Positions 8,986-16,829 of a stretch of 48,432 bases of DNA are shown piece after piece. Origin of the DNA: an uncultured Anaeroplasmataceae bacterium (GTDB lineage: Bacteria; Bacillota_I; Bacilli_A; Acholeplasmatales; Anaeroplasmataceae); NCBI GenBank assembly GCA_934229535.1, contig CAKQDS010000011.1:1-48432 (forward strand), read 5' to 3'. The position numbers and the translations under genes were made by a program. Position 1 is the stretch's first letter. Every line of letters begins with the position of its first letter. Below the pieces are notes generated by a model. It was not told the DNA's origin, made no database searches, and saw only the letters and a program-made list of their open reading frames with translations.

Positions 8986-9535
8986 TGTTCTCACCCTTTT
9001 CTTCTTGTTTTAAATAAGTAAAATGACTTATAAATAAGCTTACTTGAAATAAAATAATGCATAAGAATGATACAGAATATAATGCATAGCCTAAATAAAA
9101 TGTTAAATCTTTAGTTTGATATACATAATCCTGATCTAATGTTGGATTTTCTAACCATAGCCATTTAAAATCAAGTCCGTGATATTCTTTAATAAAACCA
9201 GGTATTTTAACAATTCCATAGCCACAAAATACTAAAAACACAATACTAAATGCACCCATAATTATTAATGCAACCTTATCTGGAACCTTCTTATTAATTT
9301 CAAGTGCAAATAATGGAATTATTGATATAGCTCCTACTACAGCTAAATAAAATATCACTCTATTATATTTTTGAAGTTCATTATGAAAATTTGCAACTGA
9401 TTCATTTAAAACATTTTCATAACCAAAGAGATCCTGATAAGCCGTCATAAATGATAGTGCATAAATCGCAGACAAAATGAGCATTATAAAGTAGAAAACA
9501 AACATTACCTTTTGAAATTTAAAAATTTTATTCAT
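8978..9535 (-). CDS. Four-helix membrane protein of the uronate operon (pre-ATPase pair, first)
   Basis: 185 aa with four hydrophobic segments (VMFVFYFIMLILSAIYAL, FYLAVVGAISIIPLFALEI, ALIIMGAFSIVFLVFCGYG, LYSVSFLCIILFQVSLFI); two extracytoplasmic loops of about 35 residues precede helices 2 and 4. Family not recognised. It is the first gene after the intergenic hairpin behind the substrate-binding protein, so its expression probably depends on read-through past that hairpin. Confidence 0.75.
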   Translation of the reverse strand: MNKIFKFQKVMFVFYFIMLILSAIYALSFMTAYQDLFGYENVLNESVANFHNELQKYNRVIFYLAVVGAISIIPLFALEINKKVPDKVALIIMGAFSIVFLVFCGYGIVKIPGFIKEYHGLDFKWLWLENPTLDQDYVYQTKDLTFYLGYALYSVSFLCIILFQVSLFISHFTYLKQEEKGENNA

Positions 9536-9562
9536 ACTATTACTTCCCTTCTTATTTTGTAT

Positions 9563-9634
9563 GATGCTCGCAAGATAAATAGATAACCTAAAGAAGAGGA
9601 AAAGGAGAAAAGATCTATTTATCTTGCGAGCATC
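9563..9634 (-). promoter_or_regulatory. Perfect 22-bp intergenic hairpin after the binding-protein gene
   Basis: Arms 9563-9584 and 9613-9634 are perfect inverted complements with a 28-base loop that is pyrimidine-rich on the minus strand. A smaller 6-bp hairpin (CAGAGA/TCTCTG, 9635-9652) abuts it. No T-tract follows, so it is not a classic terminator. Such stems behind binding-protein genes (as after malE) protect the upstream mRNA and reduce downstream expression, giving more binding protein than membrane parts; that role here is inference. Confidence 0.8.
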
Positions 9635-9671
9635 CAGAGAATTTAATCTCTGAAATACTCTTAATTATATT

Positions 9672-11750
9672 TTACTTTTGAGCATTCATTACTGCATATG
9701 CGGCTTGATATGCTTTAACATATGTATCAAGTCCAGCATCATCAAATGATTTCTTAAACTTAGCATATGTATCAAGTACAACAACACCATCTGGGGCATT
9801 ACCAGCAGTTTTAAATCTAATTACATTGAAGATATTTTCAATTGTAGCATCCTCTTCAATCTTTGTAGTTGTTGAAATTGCTTCAGTTTGCTTCTTAGTT
9901 AATGAGAATACTGGTGGTACTAGCTTATAGAAGTTAGGGTTAGTTCCCTTAATTCCCGTTCCAGCATAAGTTGGAATGTTAGTTGTTGATTCTTGTAATA
10001 GCTTCCATGCTGCAAATCCACGCTCAGAAGTGTATTGATATTCGAAGCCGATTTCCTTAGCATATCCAATTGGCATTAAGCATCCAATCCAATTTCTTAA
10101 GAAACTTGATAGGTCTCCCTTAGCTCCACAAGTCTTAACTGTTTCAGTAGTCCAAGTGTTATATGAAGGATATTCTTTTCCATCTGGTCCCTTAAATGTC
10201 TTAGATGAATCAATCATATTAGGAAGACCATAGTTTTGAAGAACTCTTCCCTTTTCAGAGAAAATATAATCAAATAATGCACATGCTCTATCTAACTTAT
10301 CTCCTGATGTTGCAGCACTAATTGCCCATCCGTCTGGTTTAATAACACGTGAATTATCAATATAATATTGCCATACACCATTTACTCTAGATACTGGAGG
10401 TAAAACACCTACAATATCACTATTTAGAGCATCAGCAGTTGTTGATGCAGTAAAATCAAATGTCATAAATCCATATTGAGGCTTTTCAGCAGTATCACTA
10501 CCATAAAATTGAGTACGGAAGTTAGATTTGTTAGTTAATAAATACATATCATCATGGATTAAGCCTTCAGCCTGCCATTGTGATAAATATGTAATTACAT
10601 TATAGAAATCCTCAGTTGAATAAGTATATTGTAATTGACCATTTGCATCAATCATCCAACGAGATTCGTATGAATCTGATCCATTAACTCTAACGCCATC
10701 AAAATATGTTGCGAATCTTAATAAATCCTCACGATATTTTGATTGTCTTGCAAAATATGGATATACCTTTTCAGCCTTACCATCAGTTAAGAACTTAGGA
10801 TTTGTCTTAATAACTCTAAATAATGCACATAATTCATCGATATCATATGCAGCCTTAGCACCTAAATATAAATCTGATGCTTTTTCATAATCATAATTTC
10901 TTGCAATGTAATCCTTTAAGCATTTAGCAAGAGTTTCACCATTCTTTGTAGGTAGAGCATTCATTAACGTAATAATGTTTTCATTAGTTTTCTTTGTAAC
11001 AGTTACTCCTGTCTTAGGTGTTACAGTTCCACCATTATTACCAGTTCTTGCTTTATCGCCAACCCACATACCTTCATACTTAGTAGTAAGAGCAGTTGTT
11101 GTATCATAAGTTTGATTTGTTCCATCTAATAAATTCTTAACCCATGTTTCACGCATATGGAAATCACGAGCAAAATTTCCAACCTCAGCGATATAAGGAA
11201 CATGATAAATATTTCCATCATATGCTGTAATTGCTGATTCAACAGCTGGATTGGCACTTAAATAATTAGCAAAATTAGGAAGCTTTCCTTGTTTAATTAA
11301 ATTACTTAAGTTTTGGAATTTTCCTTCAGCACCATAGCTCATTAATGATGATGCAATACTATTTCCACTATAGATATCAGCATCTGTAAAGTTAGTTGCT
11401 GATGCAGTCTTGATCATTTCAACTGCCTTTTGATCTTGAACTGTTACATCTGTAAATTTGGCATTTAATTCAGATGCTAAATAGCTCCACATTGGTTTAA
11501 GTTGTCCAGCAACTACCTTTGATTGACCATCAGCAAGTGTAAGAGGGTTTGCTTGTTGATATGTCATTGTTTGGCTCTTATTACCATAAGCCATATTAAA
11601 TTTTAATTCTACGTTCTTGCTTAAATCAACAGAATAGTTTGGTGTAGTAGCACCACCTGTTGAATCCTTAGCATCATTTTTAGGTCCACAAGAGCAAAGA
11701 CCAACTACTGCTACTGCAGCAAATGCTAATCCTAAAAATTTCTTTTTCAT
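9672..11750 (-). CDS. Extracellular solute-binding lipoprotein for oligosaccharide (LplA-like)
   Basis: 692 aa. It starts with a lipoprotein signal peptide; lipobox LCSC gives lipidated Cys21. The body reads as a carbohydrate-binding protein of the LplA/LipO type (for example LDRACALFDYIFSEKGRVLQNYG near the C-terminal third). At 692 residues it is clearly longer than the usual 450-550, suggesting a large cleft for long oligosaccharides. It precedes the coupled membrane genes and follows the two permeases in the same operon. It would sit on the outer face of the membrane and hand polysaccharide fragments to the permeases. Confidence 0.88.
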   Translation of the reverse strand: MKKKFLGLAFAAVAVVGLCSCGPKNDAKDSTGGATTPNYSVDLSKNVELKFNMAYGNKSQTMTYQQANPLTLADGQSKVVAGQLKPMWSYLASELNAKFTDVTVQDQKAVEMIKTASATNFTDADIYSGNSIASSLMSYGAEGKFQNLSNLIKQGKLPNFANYLSANPAVESAITAYDGNIYHVPYIAEVGNFARDFHMRETWVKNLLDGTNQTYDTTTALTTKYEGMWVGDKARTGNNGGTVTPKTGVTVTKKTNENIITLMNALPTKNGETLAKCLKDYIARNYDYEKASDLYLGAKAAYDIDELCALFRVIKTNPKFLTDGKAEKVYPYFARQSKYREDLLRFATYFDGVRVNGSDSYESRWMIDANGQLQYTYSTEDFYNVITYLSQWQAEGLIHDDMYLLTNKSNFRTQFYGSDTAEKPQYGFMTFDFTASTTADALNSDIVGVLPPVSRVNGVWQYYIDNSRVIKPDGWAISAATSGDKLDRACALFDYIFSEKGRVLQNYGLPNMIDSSKTFKGPDGKEYPSYNTWTTETVKTCGAKGDLSSFLRNWIGCLMPIGYAKEIGFEYQYTSERGFAAWKLLQESTTNIPTYAGTGIKGTNPNFYKLVPPVFSLTKKQTEAISTTTKIEEDATIENIFNVIRFKTAGNAPDGVVVLDTYAKFKKSFDDAGLDTYVKAYQAAYAVMNAQK

Positions 11751-11803
11751 TTTCTTTTCCTTTCCTTTTTAAAAAATGTTTTATTAAAATTGCTTTTGCA
11801 ATA

Positions 11804-12673
11804 TTAACCCTTAACGCCACCAAGATTAACTCCACGAGCGAAATATTTTTGAATGTATGGGTAAATTACTAATACAGGAATTATTGAGCAAACGATAATA
11901 GCATAAACCAAGCTATCAGCTGCATAATTCAAAACAACTGGCGATTCATCATACAGCTTTTGATAATTTTCAATAAGCTGCCTTAAATAAACCTGTAATG
12001 GTTGCTCATTAGAATTCTTAATTAGCATTCTTGACCAATAATATCCATTCCAACGACTAATTGCATAGAACAGCGTTACTGTAGCAATTGAAGCACCTGA
12101 CATTGGAATATATAGCTTAGTTAATAATTGGAATTCATTAGCTCCATCTATTGTACATGCCTCTTCAATTTCTTTTGGAACTGCACTAAATGCATTTCTT
12201 AACAAGATAATATTATAAGCTTGAACACCAAATCCAATAACCATTCCCCATTTATTATCAACACCTAATTGCTTGTAATTTAGGTATTGAGGAATCATAC
12301 CAGCACTAAACCACATTGTAAACACAAGTAAGAAATTCCATTTTCTTTTACCTAAAAGCTTGTCCTTTGATAAAGCATAAGCACCAGTTATTGAAATAAA
12401 CATACTCCAAGCTGTACCAAATACTGTATAAAATAATGTATTTGTATAAGATATCCAGAATCCTTTATCTAAAAATACAATTTTATAAGCACTAATTGTT
12501 AAGTCCTTAGGAAACAATCTGATTTGCCCTGTTTCATAAGCTACCTTACCACTAATTGATACGCTAAATGCATAAATTATAGGGTATAAACACATAATTG
12601 CAAAAATTGTTATTAATAGATAAGATAAGATTTTAAAAATGATTTCACTTCTACTCATTCGATCCATTTTCAT
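11804..12673 (-). CDS. Carbohydrate ABC transporter permease, LplC/YtcP type
   Basis: 289 aa from the ATG at 12673, which has GGTGAT 4 bases upstream and lies just after the stop of the other permease; a longer reading to 12733 would overlap that gene by 50 bases and is unlikely. Six membrane helices are expected; the cytoplasmic EAA loop that docks on the ATPase is visible as EIEEACTIDGANEFQLLTKL, and the C-terminus FARGVNLGGVKG is typical of this type. It pairs with the LplB-type permease upstream. Confidence 0.9.
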   Translation of the reverse strand: MKMDRMSRSEIIFKILSYLLITIFAIMCLYPIIYAFSVSISGKVAYETGQIRLFPKDLTISAYKIVFLDKGFWISYTNTLFYTVFGTAWSMFISITGAYALSKDKLLGKRKWNFLLVFTMWFSAGMIPQYLNYKQLGVDNKWGMVIGFGVQAYNIILLRNAFSAVPKEIEEACTIDGANEFQLLTKLYIPMSGASIATVTLFYAISRWNGYYWSRMLIKNSNEQPLQVYLRQLIENYQKLYDESPVVLNYAADSLVYAIIVCSIIPVLVIYPYIQKYFARGVNLGGVKG

Positions 12674-12683
12674 ACTAATCACC

Positions 12684-13649
12684 TTACCATAATGAAGTTT
12701 TAGATGCTTGTCTACTAATAGCATTTGCGCCAATTACTAAAGCAAAGCCAATTACTGAATTAAATATACCAACTGCCGCACCTAAGCTAAAGTCTGAGGA
12801 TTCAATACCAAGTCGCTGTTCAAAGGTCGAAAGTACATCGGCCGTTGAGTAAACATTTGGACTATAAAGCAATAGCACTCTTTCATATCCAACTGATAGC
12901 ATTTTACCTATTCTCATAATAATCATTATTATTAAGGTTGGAGCCATACCAGGTATTGTTACATATCTAATTTCTTGCCATTTATTACCACCATCAACCT
13001 TTAATGCCTCATACATAACTGGAGAAATTCCCATTATTGCTGCAAAATATACAATTGAATCATAACCACTTTCCTTCCAAATACCAGTAATTATATACAT
13101 TGGTCGGAAATAGTTTGGTGATTGAATTATTTTAGTTCCAAGAGGAACAATATTTAGTTTATATAAAACATCAGCAATAATACCAGTTGAGCTTTCACCA
13201 GAATATACTAGAGTAATTACTATACCAGTGATTGTAACCTCTGATAAAAAGTGTGGTAAATAAGTAATTGTTTGCGTAATCTTTCTAAATCCTTCACTTC
13301 TAATTTCACTAAATAGTAAAGCTAAAATAATAGGAATAGGGAAGCCAAATAATAGGCCATATGTAGAAATTACAAATGTATTTCTAAATGCTTGCCAGAA
13401 ATATTCCCTTTGAACTCCAAACAAAATACTTTGGAAATTACTCAATCCTCTAAATTCACTTCCAAAAATTCCTAACGATGAATCATACCTTTTGAACGCT
13501 ACAACAATGCCAAGCAATGGCTTATAAGCGAATAATGCAAACCAAACCACAATCGGTAAAAGCAAAACATATAATTGCCATTCCTTTTTAACCTCATTGA
13601 AGATATCCTTGAATTTTGATTTTCGCATTGTTATTTTGTTGTCATTCAT
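12684..13649 (-). CDS. Carbohydrate ABC transporter permease, LplB/YteP type
   Basis: 321 aa from the ATG at 13649 (AAGGTGAG upstream; a GTG 9 bases earlier is also in frame). The N-terminus KEWQLYVLLLPIVVWFALFAYKPLLGIVVAFKRY is the standard first helix of LplB proteins and the EAA loop is YEALKVDGGNKWQEIRYVTIP. Forms the translocation pore with the LplC-type permease. Overlaps the end of the upstream membrane-protein gene by 8 bases. Confidence 0.9.
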   Translation of the reverse strand: MNDNKITMRKSKFKDIFNEVKKEWQLYVLLLPIVVWFALFAYKPLLGIVVAFKRYDSSLGIFGSEFRGLSNFQSILFGVQREYFWQAFRNTFVISTYGLLFGFPIPIILALLFSEIRSEGFRKITQTITYLPHFLSEVTITGIVITLVYSGESSTGIIADVLYKLNIVPLGTKIIQSPNYFRPMYIITGIWKESGYDSIVYFAAIMGISPVMYEALKVDGGNKWQEIRYVTIPGMAPTLIIMIIMRIGKMLSVGYERVLLLYSPNVYSTADVLSTFEQRLGIESSDFSLGAAVGIFNSVIGFALVIGANAISRQASKTSLW

Positions 13650-14187
13650 AATTCTCACCTTCTTTTAAATATTGATTCATATCATATACAAGTTGTGATT
13701 TACTTTTAATAAATATCATTATAACTATTAAATTAATCACAAAAGTAAAGATCATTGATACAAGATAGCTAAGCATTCCATTTAAATCCTTATTAATTAT
13801 TAGAATTGCCAAGCCTTTACCAAATGATAAGGAAACAAGCACTAGCAGAACATAAATAATAACTCGTTCTGGATGCTTTATTATTTCATTTCTGTTTTTA
13901 TTTCTATATAGGAGAATTGGTATTGCCGCGAAACCATTTGCAATTAAATAGTAGATAATTCCTTGCCAAATTCCAATTGGATCTAAAAATAGTGAAGGAA
14001 TACCTGCGAGCATAAATGGTATTGCAGCTATGCTTCCCCATCTTATTGATAATATCAAAAACAATAATGAAGCAAAGCTAATATAAAATCCTGAATGCAT
14101 TTTTTTAAAGCAAAATATTGATAGAAATTCACATAAAACAGATAAAATCGAAAACATAATTAAATCAAATAGCTTAAGCTTATTCAT
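13642..14187 (-). CDS. Polytopic membrane protein, S-component-like
   Basis: 181 aa from the ATG at 14187, whose bases overlap the stop of the GH105 gene (ATGAATAA), so translation is coupled; an upstream TTG is less likely. Five or six hydrophobic segments fill the protein, with the pattern RWGSIAAIPFMLAGIPSLFLDPIG and a basic loop after helix 4. The look recalls ECF-transporter substrate-binding (S) components, but no diagnostic motif is present and no EcfA/EcfT genes are nearby. Function unknown; its place between the hydrolase and the permeases suggests a part in the same uptake system. Confidence 0.7.
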   Translation of the reverse strand: MNKLKLFDLIMFSILSVLCEFLSIFCFKKMHSGFYISFASLLFLILSIRWGSIAAIPFMLAGIPSLFLDPIGIWQGIIYYLIANGFAAIPILLYRNKNRNEIIKHPERVIIYVLLVLVSLSFGKGLAILIINKDLNGMLSYLVSMIFTFVINLIVIMIFIKSKSQLVYDMNQYLKEGENYE

Positions 14188-15379
14188 TTTCAAGCATCAA
14201 TATTTCTGTATAAGCCATTACAAATGGTCCAACAGCCTTTCCATCATCATTAACTACTTTTCTTGATACATACATATCATATGTTCCTGCATATTTATCT
14301 GTTCTTGAAGCTGTAAGACCAGCACCAATACAAATTCCACCAAGTGTAAATACACCATTTACTTCTTTAAAATATGTATCACATGTTCCTTTGAACATAT
14401 CAACACCATATTTTAAGTAAGTATCATCTAATGCTTGAAGTCTTACTGCCTTCATTATTGAATAGGCAACCATTAAACTACCCGATGTTTCAGGATAATT
14501 CTTTTCTTTTCCTATCTTATCAACTACCTGCCAAATCATTTTCGTTTTTGGATCAATATATAGTATCAAGCCATCAACAACCTCTTTTATTATCTTGGCG
14601 ATTTTTTGCTTTAAAAAATCATCATCTATTATTTCATAAACATCAACTAGTGCCATAATGAACCAACCATTAGCTCTTCCCCAAACAACCTTTGATTTTC
14701 CATTACGACTATCTGACCAAATCATTTTCTTTGATTTGTCCTCATACTGACCATCATAGCCATGAACATTTAGCCTTAATGACTTAACCCAAGTTAATTT
14801 GAACGCATTTTCTAATTGATATACAATATCATAATAGCTTCTTTTATCTTCATATCTTTTAGTATACTCAGCAAAAAATGGTTGAATCATATACAAGCCA
14901 TCTAGCCAAATTTGATTATAATATTTTATTTTATGCCAAAAGTTTCCTAAAACCCTTGGAAGCTTTCTAACCTGCTCATTCATAAAAAACTCCATTGATT
15001 TACGATACTTCTCATTTTTAGTTTCATCATAAAGAGTGTACAAAAGTTTTGCCATATTACAAGGATCCGAATCACATCCCTCTGTAGTATAGGTATTATA
15101 ATTGTTATAATATAATATTTTTACATATCCATCATCATTAACAAGTGGGCCACCAAAATTTTCAATATATTTTAAAAGATCTTTGTTATGATTATACTTA
15201 TATAGTGTATCAAGTCCTACCATCATACAACCATCGATATATGTCCATCCTGGCTGCTTAAGACCCATAAAAACTTCCTTATTCCATAATGGTTTTTCAA
15301 TAGTAGAATTTTTACACAAATAAGAAATATAATCTTCAATATTAACTTTTAATTTTCTATCTATAACGTTTTTACTCAT
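14180..15379 (-). CDS. Unsaturated glucuronyl/rhamnogalacturonyl hydrolase, GH105/GH88 family
   Basis: 399 aa, an (alpha/alpha)6-barrel hydrolase without signal peptide. WLDGLYMIQPFF carries the likely catalytic Asp160 (Asp143 of YteR), and WGRANGWFIMAL (233-244) and the YPETSGSLMVAY segment are family motifs. These enzymes hydrate the 4,5-double bond at the non-reducing end of oligosaccharides made by lyases and release the unsaturated uronate, which the KdgF-like cupin opens. First gene of the operon, directly behind the promoter. The motifs fit GH105 slightly better than GH88; with heparinase-type lyases the substrate could be a glycosaminoglycan or another glucuronate polymer. Confidence 0.88.
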   Translation of the reverse strand: MSKNVIDRKLKVNIEDYISYLCKNSTIEKPLWNKEVFMGLKQPGWTYIDGCMMVGLDTLYKYNHNKDLLKYIENFGGPLVNDDGYVKILYYNNYNTYTTEGCDSDPCNMAKLLYTLYDETKNEKYRKSMEFFMNEQVRKLPRVLGNFWHKIKYYNQIWLDGLYMIQPFFAEYTKRYEDKRSYYDIVYQLENAFKLTWVKSLRLNVHGYDGQYEDKSKKMIWSDSRNGKSKVVWGRANGWFIMALVDVYEIIDDDFLKQKIAKIIKEVVDGLILYIDPKTKMIWQVVDKIGKEKNYPETSGSLMVAYSIMKAVRLQALDDTYLKYGVDMFKGTCDTYFKEVNGVFTLGGICIGAGLTASRTDKYAGTYDMYVSRKVVNDDGKAVGPFVMAYTEILMLENE

Positions 15380-15399
15380 CTTCCATCACCTTTATCTTT

Positions 15400-15427
15400 A
15401 TTTTATCACAAAGCGTTTTCATGTCAA
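15400..15427 (-). promoter_or_regulatory. Main promoter of the uronate operon with cre-like site
   Basis: On the minus strand TTGACA (15427-15422), a 16-base spacer, then TAAAAT (15405-15400), 21 bases before the GH105 start. The spacer begins TGAAAACGCTTTGT, which fits the CcpA cre consensus TGNAANCGNNNNCA except at the last two bases. A repressor there would block RNA polymerase, as expected for catabolite repression of a carbohydrate operon. The cre reading is inference. Confidence 0.7.
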
Positions 15428-15453
15428 CAGAAAATTCGTATTTTCGTATACTT

Positions 15454-15467
15454 TCCGCAATTGCGGA
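15454..15467. promoter_or_regulatory. Perfect 14-bp palindrome, candidate operator
   Basis: TCCGCAATTGCGGA is a perfect palindrome lying 27 bases upstream of the -35 box of the uronate operon, in otherwise AT-rich DNA. The likely partner is the IclR protein encoded at the operon end; an upstream site would suit activation. Not demonstrated. Confidence 0.55.
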
Positions 15468-15485
15468 TATTTACATTATTTTTTC

Positions 15486-15529
15486 ATAAAAAAAGCAAAA
15501 AAAACGCCTATTTTTAACAATAAGCGTTT
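15486..15529 (-). terminator. Terminator of tldDE
   Basis: An 11-bp stem (15502-15512 with 15519-15529, one G-U pair on the minus strand) is followed on that strand by eight T and a second T-run. It lies 16 bases past the tldE stop and separates tldDE from the uronate operon promoter. Confidence 0.85.
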
Positions 15530-15545
15530 AAAAACAATTATTTTA

Positions 15546-16829
15546 TTAATTAATTGTCATATCCTTAACATAGATATATTTAGGACCTCTATAGCCACGA
15601 TTTGTTTCAATTTCCTTTGAGAAACGGAATTTATTTTTATCCTCATGAATGTTTCCAGAAATACTAAAGCCAGTTACAGGTGTATATTTTTGACCATCAA
15701 AATAGAATCCTAAACGGACCTCGCCACCATAGTAGCCACTATAATTATCAAGCTGAGGTGAAGAAAAATAAACACAAAGAATATGAGGCTCCTTCTTCAT
15801 CTCATCATAGCTCATTGAGCCTGGCTTAACCTCCATATTAAGATATGAACCAGTTGGCTTTTTTTCACCTAAATAATAACCATAACGAGTATTACCATGA
15901 AGCTTCATACATTTACTATTATCAATTATATGGCAATCCTTTAAAGCAACTCCATCATCATCGAAGGCTTGAGCCTTTGAAGCACCAACTACATATGGCT
16001 TTAAAGTAATATCAATTGGATCAGAGTTATTAATATCGTTAATCATATCACCAACATTTAAAATATTCATATGCTGATAAACAACTGCATAATTAAGCTC
16101 ACCCTTAAAATAATTAAAGATCATTGAAGCTTCTTCTGACTTTAAAATAACATTACATTTATGAAGGTCAGCAGGTAGCTTAACAGCATTAGCTCTTGCT
16201 TTAGCATTAAGCATTGTCTCTTCAACCTTAGCTGTAATATCATCATAATTAATTTCAGATGTTTCTATATTTTGATATAATTCAACTTCCTCATGTTCAC
16301 CACGCCAAGTTGGAATTAATTCAATATATAAATCAGCAAATGTTGATTCTAAATCAATTCCATTAGAATTGACAATACGTTTTGACTTTTCTGTAACAAA
16401 AATCTCAACACTATTAATCCAGCCATCCTTGTAAACATTGGCTTTAAATATTGCATCAGCTGTTTTACAAGCAACATCCTTAAATGATGAACCACTTATA
16501 GGTGAAGGAATATCTACACACTTTTCTTCAGGCTTTGGTAGCTCAAAGAATTTATTTTTAACAAATTTTGCTCGTTTAACAGCAAGCTCAATCTTTTCTT
16601 TAATTTGTTCTTCTGTAAATGAAGATGCAACCAAGAAGCTAGATGAACCACGATATTCAGCAAAATCACAGTATACAACAACATCATAAGCCTCAGTATC
16701 TGTAACACGATTTGTCTCAAGCTTATCTGTTACATAAAATAATTCAACACTATAGGTAGTTGATTTAGTTACCTTATAGGCACTAACATTTTTATTAGTC
16801 TTAAGTAATTCAACAATTTTATTTATCAT
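15546..16829 (-). CDS. tldE: TldE/PmbA-family protein
   Basis: 427 aa, normal length for the non-metal-binding partner of the TldD/TldE protease. It lacks the HExxxH motif of TldD. In E. coli the heterodimer degrades unfolded peptides and trims microcin B17 and CcdA; in other bacteria it acts on modified peptides. The gene starts inside the last 4 bases of tldD, which supports coupled synthesis of the two subunits. No peptide natural-product genes are seen nearby. Confidence 0.85.
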   Translation of the reverse strand: MINKIVELLKTNKNVSAYKVTKSTTYSVELFYVTDKLETNRVTDTEAYDVVVYCDFAEYRGSSSFLVASSFTEEQIKEKIELAVKRAKFVKNKFFELPKPEEKCVDIPSPISGSSFKDVACKTADAIFKANVYKDGWINSVEIFVTEKSKRIVNSNGIDLESTFADLYIELIPTWRGEHEEVELYQNIETSEINYDDITAKVEETMLNAKARANAVKLPADLHKCNVILKSEEASMIFNYFKGELNYAVVYQHMNILNVGDMINDINNSDPIDITLKPYVVGASKAQAFDDDGVALKDCHIIDNSKCMKLHGNTRYGYYLGEKKPTGSYLNMEVKPGSMSYDEMKKEPHILCVYFSSPQLDNYSGYYGGEVRLGFYFDGQKYTPVTGFSISGNIHEDKNKFRFSKEIETNRGYRGPKYIYVKDMTIN

